Origin: Amyelois transitella
Taxonomy: Eukaryota > Arthropoda > Insecta > Lepidoptera > Pyralidae
DNA: 64,000 nt
Assembly: GCF_032362555.1 (NCBI RefSeq)
Contig: NC_083529.1
Span: 1,054,001 to 1,118,000 of the forward strand
Direction of reading: 5' to 3'
Under the pieces are notes generated by a model that saw nothing but the letters and a program-made list of their open reading frames with translations, had not been told where the DNA came from and did no database searches. Positions 1-10,900 of the stretch are shown here, one piece after another. Each line of letters opens with the position of its first letter. Position 1 is the first letter of the stretch. A program made the position numbers and the translations under genes.

Positions 1-759
1 GGCAAGAGGCACTAATTGTAATTAGTAAGTGCTATTGTTAGACATTTTGAAGGTGGATTGGTGACAGTCAAACCTCCAATTGTGTTTTTTTATCGCAGCA
101 GTTCATTATAAATTTAATATATTACATACATAAGTACTTTCTTTTCCACGCATCTTTTCCTACCAAACTTATTCTCTCTACAACAGTCTTACGGTAAAAA
201 ATTCATCGATAACGACGCATCTGAAGACAATGCTGCTAAGTGTACTACGGCATTCGATACAGTTTAAAAAAGTAGCCGTTCCAAATTCTGATGGAACCCA
301 TTTGAAAGATATCGATCCTATTCAAAAATAGAATCCCTTTTATCTGTGAAGGGTCGACTTTTTTTAATTTCACGGCAGAATTTTAAAAGGTCAGTGGTAT
401 TTATAATATAAATATTTTGATAAAAACGTATTGGTTTGATCCGGATTTGTTAAAAAAAAATATTATAATAAATAATAGTATGGACTTTTTAGTGGAAACC
501 CAGATGTCATATTGTTTGTCCGGTAATATTTTTTCCAAAATGTGTGTTTGATCGACTAAAAATGAAATACAAGTGTTATTTAGTTTTCATAAACAAGCAT
601 AAGTGGTGGAAAATGTTACAATAACTTTTTATGTTGTCCCATAAAGTCTTGAGAAAGGGAAAGATCTCAACACTGGCAAAATAAGCTCATGGAGAAGTTT
701 GACTGTCACAATGAAGAATAAATAGACAGTTTGAGTATATCTCTGAGTAATTAAGATTT
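1..759. other. AT-rich stretch, no gene seen
   Basis: I see no open frame with coding character, no recognisable repeat and no RNA gene in this stretch before the LINE fragment that begins at about 760. Confidence 0.5.
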
Positions 760-1430
760 TTGATGTATGGAAATATCCAACCAAACTTACCCAAAGTCCC
801 TTGGTTCTTCCGGCATCGAAACTTGGAGAAGTGGGTAACGTCGGTTATTATCCGAATGCGACTTGGCCATGTATGTATCCCTGTCTTCCTCCATAAACTG
901 CGAATTAGAGATACTTCTGTCTGTGAATGTGGCCTGGATGAAGGTAGTCTTAATCACATAATTTTCAACTGCCCCAAACTTGTGGTCCATCTTCGTAACA
1001 TAATTCCGTCTAACATTCCCCATCTAAATTTAGACACTAATTCATTTCTTTCTCTTGTCCACACTCGGTTCTGTTATATAATTGCAAAGTTCATAACTAA
1101 AAATAACCTAAAACTATAGTTCCCATTACAAATTTATTTATTTTTTTTAACTTCCGAAATCTCCCTATTAAGTATATCCCTTGTTTTGCACAACTTTTAT
1201 ACCTTACACACTCACTACACATTATAATCATTAACTTGTCTTCTCTTTTACTAACAATACCTACTTGTTGTGTTTGTCTTTTTGTGTTTGTACATTTGTT
1301 AACCTTCTCCTTTCAGATTGTATACCGTCCATTTTTGTAACTTCGTGTCTCTTCAAACCATGACATTGGCAGAATCACCGAAAGTCCGGTGGAAGCCATA
1401 ATATAGAAAAGAAAGAAAGAAAGAAAGATT
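760..1430 (+). mobile_element. 3' end of a non-LTR retrotransposon (LINE), decayed
   Basis: An open frame of 119 codons (760-1119) has the look of the C-terminus of a LINE ORF2 protein. A basic stretch is followed by a Cys-Cys-His-Cys knuckle: CECG, then eight residues, then HIIFNC. This knuckle is known at the end of many insect Jockey/I/R1-type ORF2 proteins. About 300 bp of 3' UTR follow, ending in a (gaaa)n tail near 1404-1428. The same 3' UTR (from 'accatgacat' through 'ggaagccataata') recurs at about 51925-52330, confirming a dispersed element. The upstream RT and endonuclease parts are missing, so this is a 5'-truncated dead copy. The exact clade is not determined. Confidence 0.7.
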
Positions 1431-1668
1431 TTTGATGTTAAACCCTAGATAAAAAAAAGGTTTTTAAATTACCTATTAGACTGTGTATCTTCATGGGCCG
1501 TCATAGCCCGTAGAACTGATGGTATATGGCGCTACTTCTATTTTATAAAAATACCACTGACTAAGATATGATCGAGGTCAACGCCCTAAAAATAAGCACC
1601 TAATTTTTGTAGTCTCGTCAAAAAATCAATATAATAATAAAACCAAATTGTGGGCTTTCCTGATAATG

Positions 1669-1935
1669 TTAATTTTCATGGGCATTTAAATCTGGAACAT
1701 CAAACCTTTCTCCAAATTGTACTAAGTGCTTGCGGCAACTACATTTATTAGGCAAAAGAATCATGCTTTCAGCCAAATCATAAGTATGTGATGCTTCTAT
1801 CCAACGACAATCGTGGCTAGTTTGGCAAATATTTCGGTAGGGGTGGGGGCTGTTCGATAGATACGCGACAGCGTGACGCCTTTGGTACACTCCGCGGGAA
1901 TTTTTTTTCACTTTTTTCCTCGGTTGGTATTCATG
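1669..1935 (-). CDS. Unidentified open frame, possibly a gene or transposon fragment
   Basis: A minus-strand frame is open from about 1935 down to the stop at 1669 (roughly 88 codons) with no good ATG at its head. Its product has a more protein-like composition than most random frames here: a basic N-terminal part, then cysteine- and histidine-containing text (for example PNKCSCRKH and FGERFDVPDLNAHEN near the end). I do not recognise it. It could be the terminal exon of a gene, a decayed transposon fragment, or chance. No convincing splice acceptor was seen immediately upstream on the minus strand. Confidence 0.25.
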   Translation of the reverse strand, partial: HEYQPRKKVKKNSRGVYQRRHAVAYLSNSPHPYRNICQTSHDCRWIEASHTYDLAESMILLPNKCSCRKHLVQFGERFDVPDLNAHEN

Positions 1936-1939
1936 CTAT

Positions 1940-3400
1940 TCGATATTCAAATTTCTTTCAGTTAAAAGTTTGATGTAAAAAAGTTTATTTGAATAATAAA
2001 TAAATTTTTTGAGGAATTTTAAGGCCACATTTCTGATGGACGTACATACTTATACTTATATAGAGCATAAATTAGTCTTGTGACTCGGTATGTCTACTAC
2101 ATAATGATGTTTGAGTAGAACCTATGAATAGTGTTACCTATACCAAGGTGCATCTAATTTTCATATCAGTTTATCCTTCCTACTTATTCAGATTATTTTA
2201 TTATTTTAAGTAGAATTATTGATTAATTCATTCAAAGAGCATGTAACACAAGTCGTTAGGAGCGTTAGCCATAGGTTTGGCGTTTCAATATTAGTAATCG
2301 CTTAACGCTAAATATATTACCCCTTTTAAAGTGAATTTTCCATCTCAATTGATAATACAAAATTTACGTCTTTATCTCAAAAATACTAAAAGGCTACGTT
2401 TAACTGGATAAAATTAAGATTCAGTTAGTTACTCAGGTTGTTAACCCTGAATATATCCACAGCTAATTCATATAAGTAGTATTAAGGACGTTCTCAAATG
2501 CTATTTCAATCGTCTGAATTAGTTACTAAATAATTTATAAAGTCTTAATTCTGAATACGTGCATAAAGTTTTCTAGCCGACTGTACCTCGTGTTTCGCCA
2601 TCCCGAATAGAATCTCTGCTTTATATCGGCCTTTTTATTGCATTTTATTTTGGCGCGACACCGCTCCACAGAATGCTCAACCCGCAAATATCGTACATAA
2701 AACAAAGTTCTACGCCTCTACCGCTGCAACGTGTGATGGAACCATGTCGCGATCAAGATAATAAGGCCGAACCACACAGCCTTTAAGTTTAGAACTTCAC
2801 TGTTTGAGCAACTTAAAAAAAGAAGTTTTTTTTTAAAGCGTTTATTCACGAATTTCTCATCATTGTGGATGAGCATTGTTATTTCTTACAAAGTTTTGGC
2901 AAATCTTGGCAAGTTAATTTTACCTGCATTATATCAAGGTATTCTATCTAGTCTAATAGGTACAAACATATCATATCTTTATCCCTAAGAGCTAGTGACA
3001 AGCTTAGAATATAATTGACATTCGGAGATATTGATAAAATTCTCTTCTAACCCATTTACTCGGTGAAGAATATGCTAGTTGACTAACAATGAGTTTCATG
3101 TATTAAATAAATCAAAGTATATTATTATCCATTTTAATTAAGCCCGAGATTAATCTAGGAACCCCATTTTAAAAATGTATTTTCAATGTTTCATTGGATT
3201 GACGTATTCGTCCGTTTTTGAAAAGTATGATTTCAAATTAATTTTTAAGACTTTACCTATAGGAATTTAAAAATGTAATTATTTCTTTTTTTGGAAAAAT
3301 AACAAGTATTTAGAACCAACTTGAAAAAAGGGTCAACTAGCCCATTCCACGTTTTGCCAAACCTATAATGTATAAAAAACATGTAAACTTCTTCTTTCTC
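1940..3400. other. Intergenic, nothing recognised
   Basis: AT-rich sequence with no supported gene, RNA or repeat that I recognise. Confidence 0.4.
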
Positions 3401-3404
3401 CTCC

Positions 3405-3530
3405 ACCCTCACCAGTCGGGAGAGGAGCCCGGGGTACGCCCTTGACCATGGATCCGTGATTGGGTGGGTCAGGTTTTGACACGAAGCGACTCCCATCTGA
3501 CCTCCGCAACATTTGCAGAGGAACCTAAAC
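3405..3530 (+). repeat. R8 repeat fragment
   Basis: The stretch containing 'ccatggatccgtgattgggt' and 'cgactcccatctgacctccg' recurs at about 34290-34470 and 59910-60140, and in reverse at about 21450-21670. It is a dispersed element, possibly the body of a SINE. Confidence 0.6.
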
Positions 3531-3938
3531 CAGGTAAAAATTTAACTTACACTTTTATTTCGCCTATAACAGTGTGGATTGAGCCTTACAAATTGAATTT
3601 ACAACGCCATGCAAGGGATTTACTCGCCGCCATTTTATTTTTCACTGCATTCTAAATTCGAATTTTGATTTGGCGGTTTAATACATAGACACGAAGTGTT
3701 TGATATATAGGTGTGTTCACAAGTCGTTAAAACAGTGCTAGTATAGCGATTTTAATGCGCATAATAAAGTTTTCATAAGTTTTTATTGCCTATAAAAGCC
3801 TTGTAACGCCGTTCGCTGACAATAAAAGCTGTGTGCTTACATATCTGATTGCTGAACGATGGTTCTTGATTGTTCTTAAATATTCATATCTGCCTTCGGG
3901 GATTGAAGTGACTCAAAGTCGTATAACTAAAAACTTTT

Positions 3939-3986
3939 GATATTATGAATTTCACCATAGCCCTATATGGTGAAATTCATAATATC
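3939..3986. repeat. Perfect 48-nt palindrome (21-bp arms, 6-nt loop)
   Basis: The left arm 3939-3959 (starts gatattatgaa) is the exact reverse complement of the right arm 3966-3986. The loop is gcccta. It would fold into a strong hairpin on either strand. No element boundary or gene is evident next to it. Confidence 0.85.
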
Positions 3987-4277
3987 TGGCTTATGTTACG
4001 AAATGTTGCTTGACCCTCTGACTATAAGAAACGTAAAAATACACACATAAACAAAACAGGACAAGACATCCCAGATTGTGAAAAGGATAAAATATATTAT
4101 TAAATATATTAAAAAGGATTATACTTTTTTTAATTATATTTTAATCATCCAAATAACAATCCAAGGCTGACCTAGGATCGAACCAGTGGGACCTAGTGGT
4201 TCAGAGGCAGAAGTGTTCCTGTACTACACATGCTGTTGATATAATTATTTAATTGTACTAAATTCATTAAAGAAATA

Positions 4278-4440
4278 CCTACATACATACATCTACACAG
4301 AATCAGGTCTGTATGTCTGACGGGGTTGACAAGAGCCTTGAAAAGGCTGAATAGCCACGTTCAAATTTATGCCTTAATTATAAAATTGATATTCAAATAG
4401 TGACAGGTTGCTAAAAGACGAATCCCAAGAGACTACGTAG
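4278..4440 (+). repeat. R1 repeat, strongly diverged
   Basis: It keeps the R1 order: a 'catacatacat' lead-in, a tcttgaaaagactg-like hairpin (here gccttgaaaaggctg), 'gccacgttca', and 'caaatagtgacaggttgct'. Many substitutions suggest an old copy. Confidence 0.6.
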
Positions 4441-4962
4441 TTTAATCATAAAATAAGCTTTCAAGCCCCAACAGTCCTATACATTCCTACAACTAGCACC
4501 ATGGCAAAATATCTATTTGTGACCATAGCTTCCAATCGTCACAACGCCATCTGTTTATTTTGTGTTAAATTAAATAGGTGCTATTCCGTGGTTCACAAGT
4601 AAAATGGTAAAATCTTTGGCACCGGCAACATACTATTGTATTTATAGGAACAATTTATTTAATAATAATAAAAAAATGTACATAAATACCTACGTTTATA
4701 AATATTTAAAATATAATGTAATTGTAGAATAACGTTATAATTTCTACATTAAAGAACCGTACAAACCTTCCGATATAAGCCATCAAATGCGAACGCGACT
4801 TTAACTCTACTACTTTGTTTCTCTATGCCACTGTTTGACAGCGAAGTTTGTTATGTTGGCAATACGGATTTCAATTTCAAACGGTTTTCGATCGTGTAGT
4901 GTTTCATGGCGTTTGTATAATTTAGAAAACTTTTCTAAAAGTGTGGAAATTCACTTGCAATT

Positions 4963-7900
4963 ATGTCAATTTTCAATGAATTACTACCCAAAATAACTGA
5001 GATATCAAATTCTTACGCTAAAAACTTCAATGACGACCTGAAGGTACGAAATAACTATCACAAAAACACGTTTGGTTTGGGTTTTCAGAATCATTGGATT
5101 ATCTTGGTATTTTAGTGATGTTTGTGTTTTAAATCAAATATAGTTTTTTAAAGTGTTCAGCAGTGGTTATTCAGCTATTATGAAGTTAATCGAAATGTGT
5201 CTTGCAGGCTATATTTGAGTGTTTAGACAAGTTTGAAGAGGAGTACCAGAATGGCCGCGCCAAAGGGCGGGATAAGGCCCAGAAGGACAAAACCCTTCTA
5301 ACGACTCTGCAAAGTATAAATGAGGATGAAGGTAAGCAAGCTAGTAAGTCATGTGTACATGAAACATCTGATTCTGTTGACATACTTTGAAACTGGAAAG
5401 TTTTAGTCATTTTATGGTTATGTTGTAGTTTACCTGCCATTTATTTTCTTGTATCTATGATTCTTGATACCTCCTTAGTATAAAGACAGAATTATAAGTT
5501 TTAGTGTTCACTAATGAAACAGATTGACTTTGGCCAAAATCTATAATTTAGGTACACAGTACAGAATATACATACACACATAAAATTACGCCTTATTCTC
5601 GGAGGGGTAGGCAAAGACTACATCTTTCCACTCGCCATGATCTCTGCATACATCTTTCGCTTCATCCACGTTCATAAATCACTTCATGCAAGCTTGGCGA
5701 TTTTGGGTACTCTTGAATTAATTTCTTGTACAGAATTATAAGTGAATTAAGTCCTTAAATTTGTAGGAATGCCCAAGCATATGTTATCATTATTGAAAGC
5801 CTCTGTGCCGCAGCGGTAGTGCACTTGTCTGTGTCACGATAGTCACAGACTAAAATCCTGGCCAGGGCATGATGAGAAATGAACTTTCTCTAATTGTCCC
5901 GGGTTTGGACATCTATCTTTATAAAAATTTATTAGAAAATATAGTATTGCTGAGTTGTATCTTGTAACAGAAATCTCATACTTACTTCTAAGCTTACTCA
6001 ATCTGTGTAATCTATCCTAACCTCTCTCCCATTGGTAAAATAGCAAAATCCTACTACTATTATAAAGGCGAAAGTTTGTATGGACTCTTTCACGCAAAAA
6101 CTACTGAACCGATTACCATGAAATTTGGTATGTAGGTAGCTGAAGACTCAGAATAACACATAGGCTACTTTTTATCCCAGAGTTCCCGCGGGATTGATAG
6201 GGTTTCCATGCGGACGAAGTCGCGGGCGGCCTCTAGTGCATCATAAATAATAGTTTAACTGCCACAATATCATACTGAAGTTTCGTTTTAAAAGCTGATA
6301 GTTTAGTTTATAAAATAACATTTATGAGTACAATTTTTACCCTTTACATTCTTAAAATAATATCTACACAAATACCTAACCTAACCCAACATCCGTAATT
6401 TTGTAGATGAATCAACTAAAACACCCGAGGACAAACCAAAACGGCCGTCTAGCGGCAAATCTAAAGACACCGACAGCCGTAGCTCCTCGGGTAGCAGCGG
6501 GGAACGCAGGTTGTCAAACAAACGCAACAAGAATGAGGTGGACGGCTTGTGCAGTCCGGAACAGGATAAAAGGCAGAAGAGGAACGCATCTGTCAAAGCC
6601 CAGAGTATTATTAGTAAGCAGGTTAGTGAATATTTATTTATTTAAACTTTATGTATGTACAATGTACAACAGGTAGAATTAATGCCGCAAGGCATTCTCT
6701 GCCAGTTCAACCAAAATGCATACTCCCTTCGCTCGCCATACAAAATCTGAATACTCCCTTTGCTTTGTCCACATTCATAACTCTTCATGCAAGCTCGGCA
6801 GTTTCAGGTACTCTTGACCTTGCAAAAGTGATATTATAGACACTCTTATACTCTTGACCTTGCAAAAGAGTAAAAGTGATATTATAGACACTCTTATACT
6901 CGCAAAAGAGTAAAAGTGATATTATAGACACTCTTATACTCTTGACCTTGCAAAAGAGTAAAAGTGATATTATAGACACTCTCATCTTTGGTCCCAGGTG
7001 AATGTGAACTTGGCACAGAAGATGCGACGCGAGGAACCGGAGAAGGCGCGCGGACGCCGGCGCAAGGACGACGACAAGGAGAACGAGCCCGATTTTAGTA
7101 ATGTACAGAGTAAGTTTGTTTATTTTTAATGTGTATGTATTAAATGTAATAACTAAAAACTGGAAGGCCACGTTCAGCTTTTTGGCTTAATGATAGAATT
7201 GAGGTTCAAATAGTGACAAGTTGACTTAAAATCGCAAAAACAGCGAATAGTCTAAATCGCGCAAGCAAAGATTTAACGGTTTGGAGCGTAAATACAACCT
7301 CCGACACAATATTGTCTGTCGCGCGGTTCCCCAGACATCACACCTAGCCTGGCGGAAGATCTTCCCTTTGGTGGCGGTCGAGCCGAATCAACGCTCCATC
7401 TTCACGTTAAAAAAATATAGGTAATTAAAATCTATACAAAAACGACAATCTTTATTACACTTGCATACATATATACATATGGTCACGTCTATATTCCTTG
7501 CGGGGTAGACAGAGCCAACAGTTTTCAAAAGACCGAATGGCCACGCTCAGATTTTTGGCTCATTGATAGAATTGAGACTCAAATAGTGACAGAATTCCAA
7601 GTTTGTAAGCCTATCCCTTAGTCGCCTTTTACGACATCCATGGGAAAGAGATGGAGTGGTCCTATTCTTTTTTGTATGTGTGCCGGGAACCACACGGCAC
7701 AATATTGGACTTGTTTTACATTAATTAGGAGATTTACTAAACTCACGCTGGTTTAGCTATAGATGGGTGACATTTAATTCAACTGCATAAATTTAACTGT
7801 TAAGTGTACTCATCTAAAGGATATTTAAAAACGTAAAAAGAAAAATATCGGTTCATATTTCAGAAAGTACGAAAAAAATAAAAGTATCAAAATCCACGAT

Positions 7901-10900
7901 CCTAAATACGTAATATCACCCCGGCCGGCGGAAAAGCGACGCGTAAGATTCAGAGGTCAACGACACAATTCATTCAGCTGAGCGATCTCGACAACTCTGT
8001 ACTTTACTTGATCTTGATACTAGAAAAATAATTTATTTTTCAGACATTTATTTACATGTTTAGTTTTAAATTCTTTTTGTAGTATTGGTCTTAATGAAGC
8101 GTGTGACGTAGTTTTTGAGGGTTTTTTAATGTGAAAATGATGACGTTTAATTTAAATAAAAATAGGCTCAAACGGCTCAGAAGCATGGGTATAGTCTATG
8201 TTTAAAAGGATGCAGTTGTTTTAAATGTCACCCTGTATAGACACGAGGTCCAGCAAGTTGCCGCCAGTCTATAACGAGCCACTCGTTATACTCCGGCGGC
8301 TTCAGAAGTTCCGGTGCTTGTAAAGGGTCCCCCCTCCCGGGCGGTGAAGAGGGTCACGGGAGTCACAGCTTTTATTTTTTTATTTGTTTCCAGTTAAAGA
8401 GGAGAGAATCTCATTACCACCAGAACCGATGGATACGGAATCTTTGCCAATCAACATTGAAGTTAAACAGGAAATGGATAAAGACGAGATTGCTATGCCC
8501 CCACCCGCCAAGCCTGTGCCCAGTAAGTGCTTTTATATTCTGTTATTCACATATTTTGAATTATTTACGCACACGTATATTTGAATGTCATAAATCTTAA
8601 GTCACTTTTACTTTCACAGATTAGCGCATTCAAACAAACAAACTCTTCAGCTTTATAATATTAGTATATATGAAGCTGAAGAGTTTGTTTGTTTGAACGC
8701 GTTAATCTCAAGAACTACTGGTTCGAATTGAAAAATTCTTTCTGCGTTGAATAGACCATTTATTGAGGCAGGCTCTAGGCTATATAACATCACACTGCAA
8801 CTATAAGGAGCAAAGAAATAATAAGGGAATATGTGAAAAAAACGGGAAAAATTATTCATCCTGGAGGGCTTCAATGATGCCCAAAATAACTATTCCACGC
8901 GGACGAAGTCGCGGGCACAGCTAGTTTGCTATATTTATTTTTTAAGTGCAATAAAAAATTTACAAACAAACAAACAATTATTTTAATTTACAGAACCCCG
9001 AAAAGGCGTTGCCAAAGAGAAATCAAATGATTCTGACAAGAGTGATGAAGATGGCGCGCGGCGCAGCCGCAGAACCACACGGACACGCAAACAGACAGAC
9101 ACAATGCCGCCGCCCGCCCCCGGTGAGATTAGAGATACATATACATATAGTCACGTCTATATCCCTTGCGGGGTAGACAGAGCAGAATAGTGTTGAAAAG
9201 ACTGAATGGCCACGTTCAGCTGTATGGCTTAATGATAGAATTGAGATTCAAATAGTGACAGGTTGCTAGCCGATCGCCTAAAAAAGAATCCCAAATTTGT
9301 AAGCCTATCCCTTAGTCGCCTTTTACGACATCCATGGGAAAGAGATGGAGTGGTCACATTCTTTTTTTGTATTGGTGCCGGAAACCACACCGCATAAACT
9401 TTATTGTATTGTACACTAACTTTATTGTACAAAATACAAATGTATAGTACAATTGGCGGACTTAATGCTAGAAGCGTTATCAGGCAACCATTATTATTAG
9501 AATAGAATAGATTTATTTTCAAAATTGGATATAAGGTATCACTTATTGACGTCACATAACTTAAATCTAATTATAACTATTACCGCTTCCAAAGCGCATG
9601 TGTAGAAGAAGCGGCGGAACAAACTACACTGCAGCATTTTCATCGATCGTCAATTTACAAATATAGATCTCTTAAATTAAGAATTACATACATACATACA
9701 TAAAATCACTCCATTTTCCCGGAGGGGTAGGCAGAGACTACCTCTTTCCACTTGCCACGATCTATGCTACACATACTTCCTTCGCTTCATCCACATTCAT
9801 AACTCTCTTCATGCAAGATCGGCGGTTTCGGGCACTCTTGACCTGACCCTTTGCCAGGACGTCCTTAATTTGATCAAGATACGTTCGTCTAGGTCTTCCC
9901 ACTCCGACCTTTCCCTCCACACTCTCCTTGTATATCTGTTTAGTCAACACGGCTCTCTAGTTTCAAATAAATTTAATTTAAATATGTATTATGGCCTCTG
10001 TGCGGTAGTGCGCTTGTCTGTGACACCGGGGGTCCGAATCCCGGCCAGGGCATGATGAGAAACGAAGTTTCTCCGATTGACCCGGGTCTTGGATGTTTAT
10101 CTATATAAGTATTTATTACTAGTTGTGCTCGCGACTTCGTCCGCGTGAAATAGTTATTATGGGCTGAGGCCCATTGAAACCCTCAAGGATGAATAATTCT
10201 CCCCGTTTTTTTCACATTTTCCATTATTTCTTTACTCTTTATAGTTGCAGCGTGATATCATATAGCCTTAAGCCTTTCTCGATAAATGGTCTATCGACGC
10301 AAAAATTATTTTTCAATTCGGACCGGTAGTTTCTGAGATTAGCGCGTTAAAACAAACAAACAAACTCTTCAGCTTTATAATATAAGTATAGATAAAATAT
10401 TAGTATCGTTGGGTTAGTATCTCGTATCACGTTCGAGGCTAACTCAATCTGTGTAATTTGTCCTGTATATATTTATATTTATGTATAATATTTCTAATGT
10501 ATTTATTTTCTGTGACAGTGGCAGCCCCCCGCGCCACCCGCGCCAGCGCGCGCCGCGCCCCCGCTGCCGAGGAGCTCCCGCCGGAGCCCGGGGCGCGCCC
10601 CAAGCGCACCAGGGCCAAGAAGGTTGTATACTTTTATCGACAATCGTACTGACACATGCATGGCAATTAATTTGTTAAACTTGTATAATTTTAAATTAAT
10701 TTAATTTGCCGCGCCCTAACAGGGTTCATGTTTGAACTAATGACGGCCTCTGTGGCGCAGCGGTAGTGCGCTTGTCTGTGTCACCGGTGGTCCCGGGTTC
10801 GAATCCCGGCCAGGGCATGATGAGAAACGAACTTTCTCTGATTGACCTGTCTTGGATGTTTATCTATATACGTATTTATTATAAAATATAGTATCGTTGA

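Noticed and set aside
9762-9950. 62-codon minus-strand protein as a host gene
   Set aside because: It is the C-terminal text of an RTE-like LINE that recurs many times here.
10744-10815. tRNA gene candidate
   Set aside because: D and T arms fold, but the acceptor stem pairs poorly and the same head is followed by the same 150-bp body in a dozen places, so it is a SINE.
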